Below are positions 1-7,400 of a DNA stretch of 11,914 nucleotides, piece by piece (position 1 is the stretch's first letter; each line of letters begins with the position of its first letter). The stretch is from Martensiomyces pterosporus (Eukaryota > Kickxellomycota > Kickxellomycetes > Kickxellales > Kickxellaceae): contig MU604139.1 of assembly GCA_025201845.1 (NCBI GenBank), positions 2,256 to 14,169 of the forward strand. The letters run 5' to 3'. A program made the translations under genes and the position numbers. The notes beneath the pieces are model-generated. The model was not told the origin of the DNA and ran no database searches. It saw only the letters and a program-made list of their open reading frames with translations.

Positions 1-198
1 ATCCAGAGCGGATTCGAGGCCGAGGTCAAGCGCCACTGGATCGGACGCGAGTACCTGGAGACTGGGCAGACGGAGGTGCACAAGACCAACGTGCCCCTGT
101 GCCGACTCAAGTACCGCGCATCTACGCTGGAGCAGGAGCATGCAGTCATTGCAAAGATGACCAGGGAAGGGCACGACAGTCCTAGCCTCGGCAAGTAA
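1..198 (+). CDS. 3' end of an unidentified protein-coding gene (partial)
   Basis: Frame 1 is open from the first base to a TAA at 196-198 and gives the last 65 residues of a protein whose start lies outside the window. The tail is charged and soluble-looking, with a basic and aromatic stretch near the start (EVKRHWIGREYLETG) and a polar end (SPSLGK). It has no membrane segment, repeat or motif that I can assign to a family, so no function is proposed. Codon choice favours C and G at third positions, as in the neighbouring genes, which supports real coding. A GT at 195-196 just before the stop and a T-rich tract ending in AG at 248 could be a short intron. In that case the last residues would differ and the stop would be TAG at 301-303. 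The unspliced end is the simpler reading. Confidence 0.7.
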   Translation: MQSGFEAEVKRHWIGREYLETGQTEVHKTNVPLCRLKYRASTLEQEHAVIAKMTREGHDSPSLGK

Positions 199-522
199 TG
201 GCTGCCTCTGGCCACTCGCTTTCCTTACAACTTGTTTTTGTTTCTCAGATACAACACCAACACGAGATTGAAGCTGCCAATTGGTTTCTTCGTTTTTTTT
301 TAGCGCAGGGCAGAGGTCACGGGCGCGGCCTGTGATTGGCAGCAGCAGCGAGATAGTCGGCGGTATCGGGGCAGCGGTCATCTCCGACAGCGTCTGCTCA
401 GGCTGTCTGAAACAGGAAAGCACTGCGTCATCTGCTCACACGTTGCTCTGAATAGAGTTTGTCCGTTTGCATCAAGAGCGGACTCGCTCTTCCAACCAGG
501 AGGGCCAGCCCCGGGACTCGGG

Positions 523-557
523 CCAAAGTAGCGCTCAGATGCAGCGAGCTACTTTGG
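523..557. repeat. Perfect 10-bp inverted repeat (hairpin or dyad element) upstream of the acyl-CoA synthetase gene
   Basis: The arm CCAAAGTAGC at 523-532 is matched exactly by GCTACTTTGG at 548-557, with a 15-nt spacer. Inside the spacer, GCT at 533-535 can pair with AGC at 543-545, leaving a 7-nt loop and a 2-nt bulge. As RNA it would fold as a good hairpin, and as DNA it is a dyad that could bind a dimeric regulator. It lies about 135 bp upstream of the TATA box. Regulatory function is inference. Confidence 0.6.
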
Positions 558-570
558 TTGCTTTGGCAAC
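557..570. repeat. Short inverted repeat GTTGC-TTTG-GCAAC
   Basis: Two perfect 5-bp arms (557-561 and 566-570) flank a 4-nt centre, directly abutting the larger inverted repeat. The sequence CTTTGG occurs at 552-557 and again at 561-566, and its complement CCAAAG occurs at 523-528. The motif is therefore present three times within 44 bp. This may be a cluster of binding sites, but no known factor can be named. Confidence 0.4.
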
Positions 571-692
571 AAAGCGCGCCTTGCTGCTCTGCATTTGTTA
601 TTGCGAGCAGCGCCGTGGGAGGGAGAAGGAGGTGAGGGAGGGAACGCAGGGAGAGGTGCAAAGTGACAGGAGCGTGTGACTGTGTGGGTGGT

Positions 693-700
693 TATATAAA
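693..700 (+). promoter_or_regulatory. TATA box of the acyl-CoA synthetase gene
   Basis: The sequence TATATAAA is a consensus TATA element 158 bp upstream of the ATG at 858. It is followed within about 40-80 bp by a pyrimidine-rich stretch. Transcription would be expected to begin near 720-735, giving a 5'UTR of roughly 125-135 nt without an upstream ATG. Confidence 0.65.
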
Positions 701-857
701 CCAGGTGCTGCACAGGGCACCGCTGGGGATTGAGTGACTTTCTTTTGTTTCTCGTCATTTCCTCATCCACCCATTCAGGCCCTCTTCAAACCAGCTGCAG
801 CCAGCCAAGTGCGTCCTGTATTCCACACGATAACCCCACAGCCTGAAATTCCACTGG

Positions 858-2888
858 ATGAAGTCATACATTGTGCCAGACTCGCAGGAGGATGGCTACT
901 CCTACATCCTGCGCAACCCTCTGTCAAAAGACAGCATCGAGATCCCCGACAGCTTCGACGGCATCAAGACTGTGTACGAGAACTTCCAGCGCGCTGTGCG
1001 CCTGTACCCGGACAACCGGTTTGTGGGCGACCGGGACTTTGACCCCGCAACGCAAAAGTTCGGCCAGTACTCGTGGACGACGTACAGGGAGGCATCTGCA
1101 GTGGTCGAGGACTTTGGCTGCGGACTCGAGCACATCTTCCGCCAGTTTGTGCCCAAGCACGAGTCGCCCTGGAGCGACCAGGAGCCCGTTGGCATCTACT
1201 CCATGAACAGGGCTGCGTGGCTGCAGGCCGAGTTCGGCGTCTTCCGCAACCGGCGGTACACGGTGGCGCTCTACGACACGCTGGGCGCGGACTCGCTCGA
1301 GTACATCCTGAGCCACGCAGAGGTGGCCGTGGTTGTGTGCTCGATCGACAAGGTGCCCAGGCTCCTGCGGCTCAAGGACAAGGTCCCCGGCCTCAGGGTG
1401 GTCATCTCGATGGACTCGTTCGACAGGCACGCAGCCAACCCCCAGGCGCTGCCATTCACGGTCAACTCGGTCAGGGTGCTGCACCAGTGGGCGGACGACA
1501 GGGGCGTCAGGCTCTACGACATGGATGCGGTGGCCCGCATTGGGCGCCAGAACCCCGTGCCGGCCAGCCCGCCAGGCGAGCACGACCTGTGCACAATCTG
1601 CTACACGTCGGGCACCACGGGCAGGCCCAAGGGCGTCATGTCGACGCACCGCAACTACACCGTGGGGCCGCGGGCCGTCAGCATCGTCTACCCGCCAGCG
1701 CACCCGCGCGTGCTGCTGTCGTTCCTGCCGCTGGCGCACTGCTACGGCCGCGTGCTGGACTACCGCGGCATGCTGCATGGCGGCGCCACGGGGTACTTCT
1801 CGGGCGACATGTCGCGGATCATCGACGATGCGCAGGCGCTCAGGCCCACGGTGTTCCCGGCCGTCCCGCGCCTGTACGCGCGCATCTACGACCGCATTGC
1901 GGCTGCGACGATCCACGCGCCCGGAATCAGGGGGGCTCTGGCACGCCGCGCCGTGAGCGACAAGCTCCAGGCGCTGGAGCGCGGCGACGGCCACGTGCAC
2001 GCGTTCTGGGACGCGGTGGTGTTCAGGAGGGTGCGCGCGGTTCTGGGCGGCAGCGTGCAGATACTCAACACGGGCAGCGCGCCCATCGACGCCGGCGTGC
2101 TCAAGTTCCTGCGCATCGCGTTCAGCTGCATGTTCTTCGAGGGCTACGGGCAGACCGAGGGCTCGGCGCTGGCCACGCTGAGTGCGGTTGGGGAGAGGAG
2201 CGCGGGGCACATCGGCGTTCCGCTGCCGGGGACTGAGATCAGGCTGCGCGACGTGCCCGAGATGCGCTACTTTGCAAGCGACAAGCCGTGCCCGCGCGGC
2301 GAGCTGATGGTGCGCGGGCCGAGTGTCTTTGCCGGGTACTTCAAGGACGCGGAGAAGACCAGGGAGGCGCTCCACGACGGGTGGCTTGTCACTGGCGACA
2401 TCGGCCAGTTCAACGCGGACGGCAACATCTCGATCATCGACCGGCGCAAGAACATCTTCAAGCTGGCGCAGGGCGAGTACGTTGCCCCCGAGCACCTGGA
2501 GAACACGTATGGGCGCCACCAGCTGGTCGAGCAGATCTACGTGCACGGCGACTCGCTGCAGGCCAAGCTTGTGGCTGTTGTTGTCCCCGAGCGCCTGGCG
2601 TTTGTGCCGTGGGCACGCAGAGTGGCGCAGAGCCCCAGCGCCTCGTTTGCCGACCTGTGTGGCAGCAGGAAGGTCGCCGACGCGCTGCTTGAGGTGCTGG
2701 CTGGCTACGGCCGGGAGTGCAGGCTGCAGGGATTCGAGATCATCCACGCTCTGTTTCTGGAAAGCGTCCTGTTTGACATCGAGAGCAACGGCATCCTGAC
2801 AACCACATCCAAGCTCAAGCGCCCTGTGGCGCGCAAGCACTACCGCACGCAGATTGACGAGATGTACAGGAACCTCTCCGACCGCTGA
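858..2888 (+). CDS. Long-chain acyl-CoA synthetase, Faa2/ACSL type
   Basis: This 676-residue enzyme should activate long-chain fatty acids to acyl-CoA in two steps, through an acyl-adenylate, feeding lipid synthesis or beta-oxidation. The AMP-binding P-loop YTSGTTGRPKGV is at residues 249-260 and the adenylate motif EGYGQTE at 428-434. The FACS signature starts with DGWLVTGDIG at 507-516 and continues through KNIFKLAQGEY to about 551. Near the C-terminus the LKRP segment carries the usual basic residues. The NIFKL-type signature places it with Faa2 and ACSL1 rather than with Faa1/Faa4. It ends in SDR, not a peroxisomal SKL-like signal, and has no clear N-terminal membrane anchor, so its location is uncertain. 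ATG 858 is the first ATG after an in-frame stop at 831-833, and the next in-frame ATG is too far inside. Its -3 base is T, a weak context. No intron is needed and the length fits the family. Confidence 0.95.
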   Translation: MKSYIVPDSQEDGYSYILRNPLSKDSIEIPDSFDGIKTVYENFQRAVRLYPDNRFVGDRDFDPATQKFGQYSWTTYREASAVVEDFGCGLEHIFRQFVPKHESPWSDQEPVGIYSMNRAAWLQAEFGVFRNRRYTVALYDTLGADSLEYILSHAEVAVVVCSIDKVPRLLRLKDKVPGLRVVISMDSFDRHAANPQALPFTVNSVRVLHQWADDRGVRLYDMDAVARIGRQNPVPASPPGEHDLCTICYTSGTTGRPKGVMSTHRNYTVGPRAVSIVYPPAHPRVLLSFLPLAHCYGRVLDYRGMLHGGATGYFSGDMSRIIDDAQALRPTVFPAVPRLYARIYDRIAAATIHAPGIRGALARRAVSDKLQALERGDGHVHAFWDAVVFRRVRAVLGGSVQILNTGSAPIDAGVLKFLRIAFSCMFFEGYGQTEGSALATLSAVGERSAGHIGVPLPGTEIRLRDVPEMRYFASDKPCPRGELMVRGPSVFAGYFKDAEKTREALHDGWLVTGDIGQFNADGNISIIDRRKNIFKLAQGEYVAPEHLENTYGRHQLVEQIYVHGDSLQAKLVAVVVPERLAFVPWARRVAQSPSASFADLCGSRKVADALLEVLAGYGRECRLQGFEIIHALFLESVLFDIESNGILTTTSKLKRPVARKHYRTQIDEMYRNLSDR

Positions 2889-3004
2889 TTTCTTTCTTTC
2901 TTCTTTTGCTTTTTTCCCATCCCCCTTTGCTTCCAGCCCTTCTTTTGATACAGCAAAATCACCGTAATCGCAGCACGTACTCCGCTGCGCCCAGTGCGCC
3001 CCGC

Positions 3005-3026
3005 AAAAGAAAAGAAAAGAAAAAAC
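3005..3026 (+). repeat. AAAAG pentanucleotide microsatellite
   Basis: Three perfect AAAAG units at 3005-3019 run into an A-rich tail ending AAAAAAC. It lies about 120 bp after the acyl-CoA synthetase stop codon, in the probable 3' flank, and is likely a simple slippage tract. Confidence 0.7.
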
Positions 3027-3151
3027 AAGGCACCTTCGAGGAATGTTCCCTGCCACTGCCGCATGTCAGCCGCAGACTGCGGCTCGGAGAGCGCAAGGCA
3101 GTGTGGCGAGTGCACCGCTGCTTGCGACACCGGTGATGCCACCAGAGCCAG

Positions 3152-3193
3152 GCAGCAGCAGCAGCAGCATTAATAGCAATAGCAGCATTAATA
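3152..3193 (+). repeat. GCA repeat followed by an imperfect 18-bp direct repeat
   Basis: Six GCA units occupy 3152-3169. The 12-mer GCAGCATTAATA occurs at 3164-3175 and again at 3182-3193, giving an 18-bp period. The mixture of GCA and AAT units looks like local slippage or duplication in non-coding DNA. Confidence 0.65.
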
Positions 3194-4131
3194 ATAACAT
3201 CAAGCAACAGCAGCGGGCTAGCAGGCAGGCAGACAGGGCACAGCTGACTCTGCCGGGGTCGAAGCAGCCGCTCTCCTCGAAGCTCGTTTTCTCCGGGTTT
3301 TTCGCGCACTCTATAAAAATGCATCTGTGGCTAATCGATGTGGCCTCCGATGTCCTCGATTGCCGTCACAAAGGGCGCGACGTCGGATCCGCTGTTTCCA
3401 AATGCGTCTCCCCCCCAACAGCAGCGCACCGCGCTAATAAAAGGAACAGGCAGGCTGCACCCCCCGTGGAACAGGCTTAATTTCCATTCACGTGTAGCGC
3501 GGACGCCCCGCTAGCTCCCCCCCAGCCAAGAAACGTGCATGCACTAAACAGGCTGCCCGAGTCTTTCCCGTCGGTACACGCAGCATTAGTTGAGCACCCT
3601 GAGATGCAGCCTAATTGGGGCGCGGCCAGCCGAGGGGGATTCAGCTCAGCACTGCCAAAACCCGCTCCAAGGATAAAGGGCCTGGGCAAGCGGGAGCGGA
3701 AATACACGCTGCTGCCGAGGGACGCTGCTTCATACTCCACCCGGCTGGAGTCCTCCCCCCTCTGTGCGCGCCAGCTGCAGCGTGCGAGGCAGCGTGGACG
3801 GAGTACAGGACGCAGGCTGTGTGTGGCAATGCGACTCTTTTGCAACCCAAACAGCACACAGTTGCAGCAATTTCCAGCCAACCACTGTGCGGTGTCGAGT
3901 AGTGTGTCGGATCCGAACACCGCTTGTACGTATCTCAAAAAAATGCAGCGTAAAAGCGCCTGCACCCATGTCGCACAAACTCCATTCTGCTTTTTTTCCA
4001 TTTTTCTTGCGTGCTACGCCCGCTTCCTTCCGTCGCCTGTCAGCGCCTACGGATTCTATACGACAACACTTGGCGGGATTTGCTATTTCTTTGCCAGAGT
4101 TGGTGCTGTTGACAGCAAAACAGGGACGTGT

Positions 4132-4139
4132 TATAAATA
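4132..4139 (+). promoter_or_regulatory. TATA box of the PDR transporter gene
   Basis: The sequence TATAAATA lies 342 bp before the ATG at 4474. It is followed by a strongly CT-rich stretch (about 4160-4235), typical of fungal transcription start regions. If transcription starts after about 4162, the ATG at 4474 is the first AUG in the leader. A start at or before 4160 would include a short upstream reading frame (4160-4210). Confidence 0.6.
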
Positions 4140-4325
4140 CAGGCGCATTTTTACCCCCCATGTTTCGTCTTCCTCATCTATTCTGTTCGCCCTTTTCTCA
4201 CATCGCCTAACGCCCTTTCTTCTCTCCTACAAATCCGACTCAATCGCAACTAACCAAACCCCGATCGCATTTCGATCAAACCCTGCTTGCCTCTATTGTC
4301 TGCCACAGGAGTATAGAGCAACACT

Positions 4326-4388
4326 GTAAGTGGAAGAAAGGGGACTGGAAAACAATACATTTCGCCAGAGGCATCCAACTCACTGCAG
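4326..4388 (+). other. Probable 5'UTR intron of the PDR transporter gene
   Basis: A perfect GTAAGT donor is at 4326-4331. Possible acceptors are CTGCAG ending at 4388 (63-nt intron) and TCCAG ending at 4398 (73 nt); the second leaves a better distance from the CTCAC branch-like sequence at 4379-4383. Either intron would lie wholly in the leader. Neither adds coding sequence, because an in-frame TAA at 4390-4392 or TAG at 4314-4316 blocks any upstream start. Confidence 0.45.
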
Positions 4389-4473
4389 CTAAATCCAGTG
4401 CCTGCCTTCTGCCCAAAAACAATATAGAGTACTACTCTCCATCTGCTGTCCTTGCACCGTGGCTGAAAAAGAG

Positions 4474-7400
4474 ATGGACCGCAAGGACGCTGCCAACAGC
4501 AGCACCAACAACCCCTCCTTCACGGAGGTGTCCAACAGCAGCAGCCGCAGGTCCAACGACACGATTGGCAGGGCTCTCGACGCAAGCGATGACGAGCCAC
4601 GCACCTCCTTCGGTGAGCCCCTGCATGTGAGCGTGACCCGCGCCACATCGCGCTTCCAGTCAATCCAGCGCACCTTCAGCAAGCCGCTGACCATCGGCGA
4701 GGAGGAGGCTGCTGCCATAGCCGCTGCCGGCGCTCCCGGAGGCTTTGACCTGACGACCTGGCTCACGGGTCGCCAGCAGCAGCAGGGCCCCCCGTTCACC
4801 AAGCGCGTGGGACTCGTCTTTGACGACCTCAGCGTCTACGGCGACAACGTGGCCAACAGACACATTGGCACGGTCGTCACGCCGTTCTACAAGCTGCTTA
4901 AGGGCGCCGCACACGGCTTTGGCGTCAAGAAGCTGCTGAGCAAGGAGGACAACCACAAGCAGCTGCTCAACAAGATGTCGGGCGTCGTCGAGGACGGCGA
5001 GATGCTCCTCGTCCTCGGACAGCCCGGCTCCGGGTGCTCGACTCTCCTGCGCGTGCTGGGCAACCGCCGGGGCACCTACAAGCGCATCGAGGGCAAGGTT
5101 TCGTACGGCGGCCTTACGCCCGAGGAGGTGACCAAGCGCTACAGAGGCGAGGTTGCCTACAACCAGGAGGACGACGTGCACTTCCCCACGCTGACTGTGC
5201 GCAAGACGCTCGAGTTCGCCATCCAGTGCAAGACGCCCAGCAAGCGCGTGCTCGAGGACCGCGAGGGCTACCAGAAGGAGTTCCTGGACACGCTCCTGGA
5301 CATGTACGGCCTGGCCGGATGTGCGGACACCATCGTCGGAAATGCCTTCCTGCGCGGAGTTTCCGGTGGCGAGCGCAAGCGCGTGAGTATCGCCGAGCAG
5401 GTCGCCTCGGGTGCGTCGATCGACATTTGGGACGGCAGCACTCGTGGTCTCGACTCGAGCTCAGCCCTGGACTACGTCCGCTCGCTGCGCATCACAACGG
5501 ATGTTCTGCACAAGTCCACTGTTGTGACCATCTACCAGGCGTCGGAGAACATCTACGAGCTGTTCGACAAGGTCATGGTCATCGACCAGGGCCGCCAGCT
5601 GTACTTTGGCCCGGCCAGCAAGGCCGTCGAGTACTTTGCCAGCATCGGCATCTACAAGCCGCCGCGCCAGACGACCTCCGACTTCCTCACCGGAGTCACT
5701 CAGCTGCACGAGCGCAAGGTGCTCCCAGGGTGGGAGGACAAGGCGCCCAGGACGGCCGAGGACTTTGAGCGCGCCTGGTTTGCATCGTCGCAGCACCAGG
5801 GGGTCAAGCAGCGGGTGCAGCAGTACGAGGCGCAGCTGCAGCAGGACGACCGCGGGCGCGAGATCCGCGAGTTCGTCGACCAGACCAAGATGGGCACGGA
5901 GAAGAGCAAGCTGCGCCGCAAGTCGCCGTACACGACCACGTTCATGTACCAGCTGGGCAAGCTGTTCAACCGCGAGTGGGACATCTTCTTTGGCAACAAG
6001 CCCACCCTCATCTTCAAGCTCATCTACAACGCCGTCTTCGCCGTCATCGTCGGCACGCTGTTCCTCAACCTGCCGGACAACTCCAGCGGCGCGTTCACCC
6101 GCGGCGGTGTGCTGTTCTTTGCCCTTCTGTTCAACTCCCTCACTGCGCAGGCCGAGATCCCCAAGGCCATCACCGGCCGCGAGGTTGTGTACAAGCACAA
6201 GTCGTTTGCCATGTACCACCCCGCTGCCCTGTCGCTAGCGCAAACCATCGTCGATATCCCGTTCATGATTTTGCAGATCGTCGTCTTCAGTTGCATCCTC
6301 TACTGGGCCACTGGGCTCGAGAAGACTGCTGCGCACTTCTTCACGTTCATGCTGTACCTGTGGATTGGCTGCCTGTGCCTCACCGCGTTCTTCCGCTTCA
6401 TTGGCAACGTTTCGCCCAACGTCGACATTGCCCACACGCTCTCGGGCATCTGCCTCCTGTTCATGATCCTGTACGTCGGCTACATGATCCCGCCGCACTC
6501 GATGCACGGGTACTTCAAGTGGATCTACTGGATAAACCCGCTGGCATACGGATTCAAGGCCCTGGCGTCCAACGAGTTCCGCAACCTCAGGCTCAAGTGC
6601 ACGGGCGCCAATCTGGTGCCGCGCGGCCCCGGGTTCACCAACATCGACAACCAGGTGTGCACTCTGCAGGGAGCCGTTCCGGGCCAGGAGTATGTGCTGG
6701 GCAAGGACTATCTGGCGGTTGGCTACAACTTCTACATTGATGACCAGTGGAAGAACTTTGTTGCCGTTTTGTGCTTCTGGGCCCTCTTTGTGTTCCTGAT
6801 CGCCGGCGTCATGGAGTTTGTCGAGTTCGGCAACACCGGGTACTCGATCAACGTCTACAAGCGCCGTCGCCCCAAGGTCAGGGCCGTTACCCAGGAGGAT
6901 GTCGAGGGCAGCAAGGGGGCTCAGAGCTTCGGTGCGATCCCCGCCTCGGGCCCCACCGACGAGCAGATCCTGGCTGGCACTTCGTTTACATGGAAGAAGA
7001 TCAGCTACACTGTCCCAGTCAAGGGCGGCGAGCGCCAGCTCCTGGACGAGGTGTCGGGCTACGTCAAGCCGGGCACTATGACTGCGCTGATGGGCTCGTC
7101 GGGTGCCGGCAAGACCACGCTTCTGGACTCGCTGTCGCAGCGCAAGACCATCGGCAAGCTCGAGGGCGAGATGCTGATGAACGCCGCGCCCCAGCCCAAC
7201 AGCTTCCGCCGCATCACTGGGTACTGCGAGCAGCTCGATGTGCACAACCCGCATGCGACTGTGCGCGAGGCCCTGCGCTTCTCGGCCGACCTGCGCAAGC
7301 CGGCCTCCGTCACCGACCACGAGAACAACGACTACGTTGAGCACGTCATCTACCTTCTGGGCATGACTGAAATCGCCGACTGCCTTGTTGGCGACCCCGA

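Larger units (their letters stand above)
199..857. other. Intergenic region: 3' flank of the upstream gene and promoter/5'UTR of the acyl-CoA synthetase gene
   Basis: This 659-bp stretch has no convincing coding region. The small open frames in it have low-complexity, family-less translations. The left part is T-rich (for example 231-248 and 290-301) and is probably the 3'UTR and polyadenylation region of the gene ending at 198. The palindrome CCAATTGG at 277-284 and an ATTGG at 335-339 are CCAAT-box-like. A strong inverted repeat lies at 523-557 and a second small one at 557-570. A TATA box is at 693-700, followed by a pyrimidine-rich stretch around 735-775 that suits a transcription start region. 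No ATG occurs between the TATA box and the start codon at 858. Confidence 0.7.
2889..4473. other. Long intergenic region: 3' flank of the acyl-CoA synthetase gene and extended promoter/5'UTR of the ABC transporter gene
   Basis: This region of almost 1.6 kb is the longest non-coding gap in the window. From the left it holds a T-rich 3' flank (2889-2920), an AAAAG repeat (3005-3019), a GCA repeat with AT-rich units (3152-3193), and a TATAAAAA at 3312-3319 with no obvious gene after it. It then holds an E-box-like CACGTG at 3489-3494, two copies of GTCGGATCCG (3382-3391 and 3906-3915), and a TATA box at 4132-4139. After that comes a CT-rich start region and a probable 5'UTR intron from 4326. Open frames in it (for example 3535-4329) have no family features and run across promoter signals, so I do not call them genes. 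No tRNA-like B box was seen. Confidence 0.65.

Noticed and set aside
704..779. GT...AG pair (CAG-GTGCTG to CCCATTCAG) resembling an intron before the acyl-CoA synthetase start
   Set aside because: The donor lies only a few bases after the TATA box, upstream of the expected transcription start, and is not a consensus donor.
1073..2236. 387-codon open frame in another + frame inside the acyl-CoA synthetase
   Set aside because: A GC-rich shadow frame with Ala/Arg/Gly-rich composition and no motif; the overlapping frame is a clear enzyme.
924..3056. 710-codon open frame on the - strand across the acyl-CoA synthetase gene
   Set aside because: It is exactly codon-aligned with the real gene and stays open only because that gene avoids TTA, CTA and TCA codons. 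Its translation shows no domain and is dominated by Ala, Arg, Val and His, as expected of a shadow frame.
3152..3193. Repeat array considered as CRISPR-like
   Set aside because: The units are short trinucleotide-type repeats without spacers, and the organism is eukaryotic.
3043..3480. 145-codon open frame with Ser/Asn and Gln runs in the intergenic region
   Set aside because: The runs come from the GCA/AAT microsatellite, a TATA-like sequence lies inside it, and no family feature is present. A real short gene cannot be fully excluded.
3495..3513. Small hairpin with arms TAGCGCGG and CCCCGCTA
   Set aside because: The arms contain a mismatch and the loop is only 3 nt; such structures are common in GC-rich sequence.
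3477..4001. 174-codon open frame on the - strand in the intergenic region
   Set aside because: It is Cys/Ser/Arg-rich without motif or codon bias, and it overlaps another equally poor frame on the opposite strand.
3535..4329. 264-codon open frame ending just before the PDR gene
   Set aside because: It runs through the TATA box and the CT-rich start region of the PDR gene, its composition is not codon-biased like the neighbouring genes, and no domain is visible. Joining it by splicing at 4326 does not give an open fusion with the pump.
4459..4473. In-frame GTG as start of the PDR transporter, adding five residues
   Set aside because: GTG is not a normal start in eukaryotic nuclear genes, and an ATG with good context follows at 4474.
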